From the NCBI RefSeq assembly GCF_000988165.1, contig NW_020169391.1:1-13269 (forward strand): 13,269 nucleotides of DNA. Direction: 5' to 3'. Of this stretch, positions 8,236 to 13,269 are shown piece by piece. The stretch's first letter is position 1. Each line of letters begins with the position of its first letter. The translations under genes were made by a program, and so were the position numbers. Origin of the DNA: Vairimorpha ceranae. Lineage: Eukaryota; Microsporidia; Nosematidae. The notes below the pieces were generated by a model, which was not told the origin of the DNA, ran no database searches, and worked only from the letters and a program-made list of their open reading frames with translations.

Positions 8236-9024
8236 AACATAAAAAATTTGTTTGAGCCAATTTTTAAGACGAAAAAGCAGCAATAAATTTTTTAAAATCT
8301 ATTGATTTTTTCAGTCGCACAATAAGATGTGTATGTGGTGCCTACATGAAGCAGGTAGAAAGTACGCTTTTTAAAGAAGGAATTTGTTTTTACTGTGCAA
8401 ATGGCTGCTACAAAGACAGAGCATTTATACAGGAACAATCCGTCAAAAATTTTGTCTACCTGTTTTCGTCCAATTAAGAATAATATATTGTTGGGTATGA
8501 ATAACAGCATGGCATGCGTTACTTGCGAAATTTCTGAACCAACATATATTTCTTATAAGGATAAAATTTTAAAAAAAATAAAAAACGAAGTAGACATCTA
8601 CTTGCATAAAATAAAAGGGCTCGGAAAGTTCATACAAATAGATGAAACTGCAATATGTACGGGAAACGTAATATCACACCCCACTTCTACACATGAGAAA
8701 TTTCCGGGTACATCATGGCTTGTGGGTGGTATAGATGAAGCAACAGGTGATGTTTTTTTACAAATTGTTCCAGATAGAATAGTACCTACTATGCTTGAAC
8801 CTTTTAAAAATTTTGTTGTAGAAGGAACCACCATTATAACGGATGGGTGAGTGAAATATCAATCAGACGTACATGGTTTTGGCAGCGATCATCATAAAGT
8901 TAATCACAGTGTTGGCTTTACAAAAAATTAAAATCAACACACCAATAATATTAAAAATTTATGGAGCTACATGAAAGCCGATTTACGAACTAAACGTTGC
9001 ATAACGAAAGTTAATATTGAAAAT
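8233..9024 (+). pseudogene. X2 ISXO2-like transposase pseudogene, truncated
   Basis: The ATG at 8233 follows ACCCCTCT and reads MNIKNLFEPIFKTKKQQ. Zinc-ribbon pieces follow in shifted frames: MCMWCLHEAGRKYAF (8327) and EGICFYCANGCYKD. A single frame from about 8395 then reads KNNILLGMNNSMACVTCE, SEPTYISYKDKILKK, FIQIDETAICTG (first Asp, 8641), SWLVGGIDEATGDVFL and TTIITDG (second Asp, 8842). A TGA at 8848 replaces the expected Trp after TDG. VNHSVGFTKN, a TAA at 8929, then NQHTNNIKNLWSYMK follow. The third catalytic position is Lys (8953-8955, AAA for GAA). The gene ends in KVNIEN where M4 begins. Inactive. Confidence 0.88.
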
Positions 9025-9044
9025 TTGGATCGGTGCGGTTATTT
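9025..9044 (+). repeat. M4 left terminal inverted repeat
   Basis: Pairs with 10059-10078 at 18 of 20 bases. It interrupts the X2 reading frame at KVNIEN. Confidence 0.85.
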
Positions 9045-9110
9045 CCCCTTGGAGGTTGATGCTGCGATCATTTTCCCCCAAAAAAATAATACAAAAAGTA
9101 ATTAAGAAAT

Positions 9111-10006
9111 TTAATTATTTTCATTCATTACTGTCAGACATTCTAATATTTTGTAAAACTTATTATTTCCAAATCTTTCACGCCACATATATTCAGAAAG
9201 ATATGAACTTAAATCTGCGTTTTTAACGCCTTTCATTTTTTTAATATAAATTTTATTCTTATTCCATACGATTCAATATGTTGCATGTGGACACCCCTTT
9301 CAGAATTAACAAAATTTAAGAAATGGTTTACTGTATAATGCTGAACCCCAAAGCTTGTAATATCCTTATATGCAGCCCGTTAATCTGAATGACTAATTGT
9401 ACTAGGCAAACATATTCTTCGAACAATAACAAAGAGGAAGGCTTTTACTTTTCGGGCTACAATCTCCATTTGTCCTCTTGCTGGTACATAACCCGTGTCA
9501 ACTATCCCAAAAGCCTAGACTTGATGTTCTGACGTTCGCCTCCTATTATATTTTTGCTTGTGAACAAACAGGCTTTCATCAATTTGGTGTATAATGTCAG
9601 GACCACCAAGAGAAATCGGATTTCTAATAAAGAACTCTTCACATGCATTTCTGAAATTTCTGCACATCTCAGTTACCTTATCGTGTCTTAGTCCCGCTAA
9701 AACGCCAATATTTTTATGCGAAGTGTTTATGCTCCAAAGGTAATGGCGTATACTCCCATTTGTAAATCAATTCGTGTTTTTTCAAAAAACGAATTGTTTC
9801 TGATTAAAAGTGTAGTTTTAAACTTAAGACATTGTTTGTTTCCGCGCTTCCAAATAAATTTGTCTTTGATCTTACTACAAGCTCGCCAATCCATACCTCT
9901 AGAGCAATAAACACAACACACGCTTCTTTTAATTAATCCTTTGGATTTGAGAAAGTTAATAGGTCAATTTATATCAGTACCAATAACTGGCAAAATTTCT
10001 TCTCAT
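9111..10006 (-). pseudogene. M4 Merlin transposase pseudogene
   Basis: The likely start is the ATG at 10006, after ACCCTTAT on the minus strand, with a frame slip just behind it. It reads EEILPVIGTDIN, a TGA, then PINFLKSKGLIKRS. The zinc ribbon follows (CCVYCSRGMDWR, then WKRGNKQCLKF), and SFFEKTRIDLQMG. After a shift near 9735 the core reads ISLGGPDIIHQIDESLF (first Asp, 9578), HKQKYNRRRTSEHQV, a TAG at 9515-9517 where Trp is expected, AFGIVDTGYV, ISHSD (second Asp, 9383) and a TAA at 9380. Then come QHYTVNHFLNFV and HMQHIESYGIRIKF (Glu, 9272). A shift near 9236 leads to LSSYLSEYMWRERFG and the end at TAA 9111. The DDE triad is intact, but there are at least three nonsense codons and two or three shifts. 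Confidence 0.9.
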
Positions 10007-10032
10007 ATAAGGGTAAAATATTAAAAAAAATT

Positions 10033-10078
10033 ATACTGCGGTTTTTTCCCCCTGGAAAAAATAACCACACTGATCCAA
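10033..10078. repeat. M4 right terminal repeat with imperfect hairpin
   Basis: Read on the minus strand, gtggttattttttcc is followed after three bases by gggaaaaaaccgc, a bulged inverted copy. This is the transposase-proximal end, matching the hairpin placement in M2, M7, X2 and X3. An ACCC block and the ATG follow inward. Confidence 0.65.
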
Positions 10079-10252
10079 GAAAACAGTATGTTTAAAAATA
10101 GAATATCTTATTTTACAAAACTTGTCTTTACAACGTACTATTGATACTTCATATTGTACAATTTCCGATCCATATTTTTGGCAACCACGAGCAAAAATAC
10201 ATACTCGAGTCATATTTTAAATTTTTTCATATTGTTCCTCTTGTTGTAACAT
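10079..10252 (-). pseudogene. M5: Merlin-type transposase N-terminal fragment
   Basis: The minus-strand ATG at 10252 follows a T-run and ATCCTTATCTTTTG. It reads MLQQEEQYEKI, a TAA, then NMTRVCIFARGCQKYGSE. IVRCKDKFCKIRYSIFKHTV follows, ending exactly at the M4 end. The layout (CxxCG-like pair, RCxxxxC, YSIxxxTVF) is the N-terminal zinc ribbon of IS1595/Merlin transposases. One ligand reads Tyr (CQKYG for CxxCG), which a single G-to-A change could give. The catalytic domain is absent. It could be the missing front half of M3, which has the same orientation. Confidence 0.65.
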
Positions 10253-10973
10253 CAAAAGATAAGGATAAAAATTTTTTTTTGAGTATATCAAAAATCGTGC
10301 AGTTTGGATTGTTTTAACCAAACAGAATTTACTTCTGATATTCTCTATAACATACATAAAGCAAAAACTTATACTTTGCAATAGTTGCACCAGAGAATAA
10401 AACTGTCACAATTGAAAATAATTTATGTCAAAAATTGGGCAATAAACTAAGTGTAAAACTTTTCATAATGGAATATTGGATTAAAATGGCGAATATTTTT
10501 TTGACAATCTTTCCTAGAATATCTATATCCCAAAAGTTTGGTTGTACTACTTACAGGCAGTAAGTTGCACAATGTGTTACAGTTATAAAAGCTACTGTTT
10601 TGAGAAATTATATTTTTTTCAAGAAGAAAAGTTTCGTAATCTAGCAATGTCTATAAATATTTTATTGTCAATTCCTATCCTCATAAAATAGCAAAAAACA
10701 AAAATTTTACAAACTTTTTAATCCCTTATAGTTGTCCTGCTGAAAATAAATAAACTGTCTTAGGATTTTTATTTAAACTAATGTTTATTTGATATATAAT
10801 AATTGTAAGGCCAAATTTAAAGAATGAATAAGTAGACTTGGAGGGAGTCTTCTTCGCGAATTTGTCTTCCTTTTAAAAATCGAAAATTAAGGAACAAAAA
10901 GAAATAACAATTTAATGCAAAAAACGTATGCAAAGCTTTTATAAAAATTTTCACTATTTTTCCCTAATATAAA
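10253..10973. other. Unassigned, possible decayed element DNA
   Basis: No feature is certain. On the minus strand, 10447-10647 contains GYRYSRKDCQKNIRHFNPIF, which loosely recalls a transposase zinc ribbon. It lacks a paired CxxC and any following domain. A short palindrome-like gacttggagggagtc lies near 10840. The M6 3' end borders the region on the right. Confidence 0.35.
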
Positions 10974-11260
10974 TCTTTTTTAAAAGTATAATGGATCAAC
11001 CAATTATCTAAATGGTTTCTAAAAACATCATTGTCTTTTCTCGTGGTACTTTTTATATGGCTTAAAACCCCTAATGTTGATGGGTACCGTCTGCAAACCC
11101 AAAACCTTCAGAATGATTTACACTATGATATCTAAAATTTGGGCTTCTAGCAACTGCAGAATAAGAAGAATGCTTGTTGGTGTAAGGAATACTTTCATCT
11201 TTTATGTAAGGTATTATAGCCGTTGTTAAAAATTCTATTGTACTGTTATGGATAGTCATA
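10974..11260 (-). pseudogene. M6: Merlin transposase C-terminal fragment
   Basis: The minus strand reads STIEFLTTAIIPYIKDESIP, then YTNKHSSYSAVARS (the SDxW-like second motif with Asn for Asp, codon AAC at 11176-11178). SVNHSEGFGFADGTHQH follows. Two small deletions remove the NIEGFW segment that holds the catalytic Glu. The frame then recovers SHIKSTTRKDNDVFRNHLDN, WLIHYTFKKDLY and a TAG at 10974. The order and spacing are those of the second half of an IS1595/Merlin DDE domain. The first Asp region and zinc ribbon are not seen upstream. Two catalytic positions are lost, so it is inactive. Confidence 0.82.
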
Positions 11261-11642
11261 ACATTTAAATCCTAAATTTATTAATGTAATCTAAAATAGC
11301 TACATTAATAAAAACCAATAAATTTATTTGTATCTTTGTAATGATTGATGTAACAAAGAAAGTTTTAATTTAATCAAAACTAAAAATATAAATAGTGCCA
11401 CAAAAATACAAGAATGCAATCAATAAACAACTTAATAAAAATGTCATTAAATTTGGTAGTTTAATTGAATACTACCCAAAGAATACCACTTTTCCACTGA
11501 TTTCTGGCATGTACGATCAATTACTGCACACAGAAAAAATTCTTTCTTTTGTTGGTCTATTCCCCCAGGATCCATTTCGTATCACGGAAATTTGTTTTTT
11601 CGCCTTAGATTTTTTTATTTTTAACCCTATTTAATTTTTCAC
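11261..11642. other. Unassigned region between M6 and MULE-2
   Basis: The upstream half of M6 should lie here on the minus strand but cannot be followed. A minus-strand patch reading ISVIRNGSWGN (about 11560-11595) hints at the SIRxGSW part of a transposase zinc ribbon, but nothing else supports it. The right side, with a T-run and TTAACCC at 11621-11627, is the start block of MULE-2. The plus-strand open frame at 11395-11634 matches no family I know. Confidence 0.4.
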
Positions 11643-12074
11643 ATGAAGAATTTGTTGAATTTTATTAAACAAGAGAAAAAAATAAAATATTGTAAAGAAA
11701 TTCTCTTATAACTTTAAAAAAAACTTATCTTAATAAGATTATCTCAGGATTCGAACCGAAAAGATGCAACTTTTATTTACATACGAATTTACAATTGGCT
11801 GTGATAAGTCTAGCAGGTCATAATTATGAACCGAGCTTTAAAAAAAATAGTATAGAGTACAGATATAAATTAATGTTGATAAGGGCAGAGGAAACAACGG
11901 AAAGGACTCGTGATATAATATGCAAAACAATGGGAAATATACTGATGTCAAACTAATAGCGACTCCTGAAATACGTTTTTTAACTGATCAAATTAAAAGA
12001 CACAGGAATGCTCGACATCTGACATAAATTTCAGAGCTTTCAGATCACCAAATCCGGCGCTACTTCATATTTAT
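11643..12074 (+). pseudogene. MULE-2 transposase N-terminal fragment (FLYWCH)
   Basis: The ATG at 11643 lies 15 bases after TTAACCC and reads MKNLLNFIKQEKKIKYCKE. Two stops later the same frame reads LILIRLSQDSNRK. After a one-base shift comes KRCNFYLHTNLQLAVISLAG, then HNYEPSFKKN, the second half of a FLYWCH zinc finger ending in HxY (HxH normally). The linker MLIRAEETTERTRDIICKTM and, in a third frame from 11959, ATPEIRFLTDQIKRHRNARH are typical of the segment between FLYWCH and the MULE catalytic domain. The remnant stops at the M7 terminal repeat, so the catalytic domain would lie beyond M7 and outside the window. It differs in sequence from MULE-1. Confidence 0.78.
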
Positions 12075-12077
12075 GAT

Positions 12078-12118
12078 CAGGTCCCTTTTACACCCTGTCG
12101 GGGTGTGAAAGGGACCTG
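12078..12118. repeat. 18-bp palindrome at M7 left end
   Basis: caggtcccttttacaccc (12078-12095) and gggtgtgaaagggacctg (12101-12118) are inverted copies with one T/G mismatch and a 5-base loop. The position is equivalent to the M2 palindrome, but only the outer CAGGTCC is shared. Confidence 0.93.
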
Positions 12119-12156
12119 TTTATATTTACGTCTGTTTTTTTATTTTTTAGCCCTTT

Positions 12157-12470
12157 ATGAACGGATTTGAAATTATTAGACAATATTATCAAAGCAGATA
12201 AATACCAACTAATAGTCATATTAATGCGGCATGAAATTATTCAAAGATCTTGAAAATGTTTAAAATGTTCAATTTACATGAAATTAAAAGAAAGTAAGCA
12301 GCAGGTTGTTGCTTTGTGTGGCGCTGTATGAATAATAGATGTCACAAATACCAGACAACACCTTCCATTGGGTCTACTTCGTTTCTCATTGGGTTTAAAG
12401 TATCAGTAGTTCTAATTTTAAAAACAATTTTTCATATTTCTCACGACTTTAAAACTGTAAAGTTCTAAGG
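12157..12470 (+). pseudogene. M7 Merlin transposase N-terminal fragment
   Basis: The ATG at 12157 follows AGCCCTTT and reads MNGFEIIRQYYQSR, then a TAA. After a shift, HEIIQRS, a TGA (Trp or Arg likely), and KCLKCSIYMKLKESKQQVV give the CxxC half of the zinc ribbon. A second shift near 12305 leads to FVWRCMNNRCHKYQTTPSIG, then STSFLIGFKVSVVLILKTIF. WRC-x4-C with SIGSxxF is the second half of an IS1595/Merlin zinc ribbon. Readability ends near 12470, before the X3 hairpin. No catalytic residues remain in the window. Confidence 0.72.
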
Positions 12471-12496
12471 GGGGGATGATGTTAAAAAGAGACGCT

Positions 12497-12593
12497 ACTT
12501 TATCTTTCCTTCCCCCACCCCACTGAATAACTACGTACAAAATTTTTTAAAGTGAACGTAGTTACTCGGAGGGGGGTGGAAAGATGGAGTAAA
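12497..12593. repeat. Long imperfect palindrome at X3 left end
   Basis: actttatctttccttccccc to ataactacgt (12497-12536) is mirrored by acgtagttactcgg to tggaaagatggagt (12556-12593), with a 19-base AT loop. The arms are nearly 40 bases with several mismatches. Confidence 0.88.
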
Positions 12594-12623
12594 GGTAAAA
12601 AAGAATTTTTTTTAACCTCCCTT

Positions 12624-13180
12624 ATTGAAAATCTAAAAGAGAAAACTTTATGTTTTTAATTTAGTGAAGGATTTTTCTATAAAATATCAAGACAATAGAA
12701 TTTTTTCTAAAATTTATATTATAAAAAAAGAAATAAATTGTGTGAGGCGTGATAACAGAATGTGTATTATGGTGGCCGCCACGTATATAGATGGGTATGC
12801 TTTCAGATGCTCTTTAAAGTCATGCAGATTAAATGCAAGCCTAAAGAGGGGGTCTAAAATGGCCTCCCCGAATATAGAATTTAAAAATCCTTAGAAGAAT
12901 GTATTGTTGGGTATATGATTATACCCCCAGAACAGGCCATCGATTTCTGCGATTGTTCGGAGACTACCTATATTAATTCAAAGACCCAATTTTGCAAGTA
13001 ACATCCGAACAAGATCCAGAAATGGTTAAAATTGGTGGATAAGGTAATAAAATGCAGTTTGACGAAACTGCTATTTGTAATGGGGAGTTAATACCCAACC
13101 CATCTAGTACCCTAGACAACAAACCCAACGTAAAATGGTTAGTGGGGGTGTAGAAGAGGTAAATTGTAGAAATTTTGGGA
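12624..13180 (+). pseudogene. X3 ISXO2-like transposase pseudogene, truncated
   Basis: The expected start after CTCCCTT reads ATTGAAAATCTAAAAGAG, so the ATG appears mutated to ATT. From 12664 an open frame holds INCVRRDNRMCIM, then DGYAFRCSLKSCRLNASLKR and GSKM, a zinc ribbon, followed by a TAG at 12892. KNVLLG and CDCSETTYINSK recur in shifted frames, parallel to NNILLG and CEISEPTYISYK in X2. From about 13050, MQFDETAICNGELIPNPSST carries the first catalytic Asp (13061). KWLVGV and a stop follow, where one deleted G would restore VGGVEE. Similarity is lost by 13180, before the second and third catalytic motifs. Same family as X1 and X2 but clearly diverged in protein sequence. Confidence 0.82.
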
Positions 13181-13228
13181 TCTAGTCTAATATCTGCCCT
13201 AAAAAACACCTGGTCTAATATCTGCCCC
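13181..13228. repeat. Tandem 15-bp repeat, possible end of another element
   Basis: GTCTAATATCTGCCC occurs at 13185-13199 and 13213-13227, a 28-base period. The second copy in context, GGTCTAATATCTGCCCC, resembles the M2 end GGTCCATTAGACGCCCC at 12 of 17 positions. It sits where the X3 frame breaks off. Confidence 0.6.
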
Positions 13229-13269
13229 AGAATACAGAAAAGAGTGTAATGATAATAGAAAAAAAATTA

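Larger units (their letters stand above)
8101..9024 (+). mobile_element. X2: ISXO2-like transposon, 3' end lost
   Basis: The left end (gctggcgcccctcaacta) matches the X1 terminal repeat. DNA-level homology to X1 continues through the transposase up to about 9024, where the M4 terminal repeat starts. The 3' part seen in X1 (QPFDVTF region) is absent on either side of M4. X2 lies against the cut end of M3, so it probably inserted into M3. Confidence 0.82.
9025..10078 (-). mobile_element. M4: Merlin transposon, full length
   Basis: The ends read inward as TTGGATCGGTGCGGTTATTT (9025-9044) and TTGGATCAGTGTGGTTATTT (10078-10059), 18 of 20 identical with both differences transitions. One minus-strand transposase pseudogene fills the element. 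Flanking bases (attgaaaat on the left, gaaaacag on the right) show no convincing target duplication. The left flank is X2; the right flank is M5, a different transposase remnant. Confidence 0.85.
12075..12494 (+). mobile_element. M7: Merlin transposon 5' part, inserted in MULE-2
   Basis: It starts at GATCAGGTCC, the same outer motif as M2, and interrupts the MULE-2 frame. It holds a terminal hairpin, a T-run plus GCCC start block and the N-terminal zinc ribbon of a transposase. It is then broken by X3. The rest, including the right end, is not in the window. Confidence 0.75.
12495..13180 (+). mobile_element. X3: ISXO2-like transposon 5' part, inserted in M7
   Basis: A 38-40-bp palindrome, a T-run with AACCTCCC and an X-family transposase occur in the same order as in X2. 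The terminal sequence differs from that of X1/X2, so it is another subfamily. The transposase is readable to about 13180, where a short tandem repeat that resembles a transposon end takes over. Confidence 0.72.

Noticed and set aside
8598..8834. Open frame on the minus strand opposite X2
   Set aside because: It is antisense to the X2 catalytic core, which explains the sequence; no independent motif.
10447..10647. Minus-strand frame with GYRYSRKDCQKN as a transposase zinc ribbon
   Set aside because: Only one half-motif is present, with no paired CxxC and no following domain; too weak to annotate.
11395..11634. 79-codon plus-strand open frame
   Set aside because: It begins at a non-ATG codon, has no recognisable motif, and its end overlaps the MULE-2 start block.
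11736..11810. tRNA-like sequence on the minus strand with a perfect B-box-like GGTTCGAATCC and a possible anticodon arm
   Set aside because: The D arm does not fold, the T stem has a mismatch and the acceptor needs a bulge. The same bases read as FLYWCH-finger codons of MULE-2 on the plus strand (SQDSNRK...KRCNFYLHT).
12973..13209. Open frame on the minus strand opposite X3
   Set aside because: Shadow of the plus-strand QFDETAIC segment.

Overview
This window looks like a transposon graveyard in a very AT-rich microsporidian genome. Three things point there. Coding remnants open with a CCC block just upstream of the ATG, a known microsporidian start context. The transposons are Merlin/IS1595 (ISXO2-like) DDE elements and FLYWCH-bearing Mutator-like elements (MULEs), both reported from TE-rich microsporidia. 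No introns or spliceosomal signals are needed to read the remnants. The genus cannot be fixed from sequence alone; Anncaliia, Nosema/Vairimorpha and Hamiltosporidium are candidates. I find no intact gene: every recognisable coding region is broken by stops, frameshifts or other insertions.

Layout from left to right. 1-1082 is unassigned AT-rich DNA. 1083-3135 is a minus-strand ISXO2-like element (X1), split by a Merlin element (M1, 1430-2578) that left an 8-bp target duplication. 3136-3778 is unassigned. 3788-5303 is a MULE with terminal inverted repeats and a 9-bp target duplication. 5438-6594 is a decayed non-transposon gene with a possible signal peptide. 6683-7681 is a full-length Merlin element (M2) with 22-bp terminal repeats. 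7690-8100 is a minus-strand Merlin 3' fragment (M3). 8101-9024 is a plus-strand ISXO2-like element (X2), cut at its 3' end by the minus-strand Merlin M4 (9025-10078). 10079-10252 is a minus-strand Merlin N-terminal fragment (M5). 10974-11260 is a minus-strand Merlin C-terminal fragment (M6). 11643-12074 is the N-terminal part of a second MULE. It is interrupted by Merlin M7 (from 12075), which is itself interrupted by a third ISXO2-like element, X3 (from about 12495 to about 13180). X3 in turn seems to be cut by the end of yet another element.

The elements share design features beyond their transposases. Nearly all have a T-rich run followed by (A)ACCC and then the transposase ATG, so each insertion brings its own microsporidian-type start region. 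Several also carry a long palindrome at the transposase-proximal end, although the palindrome sequences differ between families. Many inactivating changes are G-to-A or C-to-T, especially TGG Trp codons becoming TGA or TAG at conserved positions. M1 is the least damaged and, from its nesting, younger than X1.
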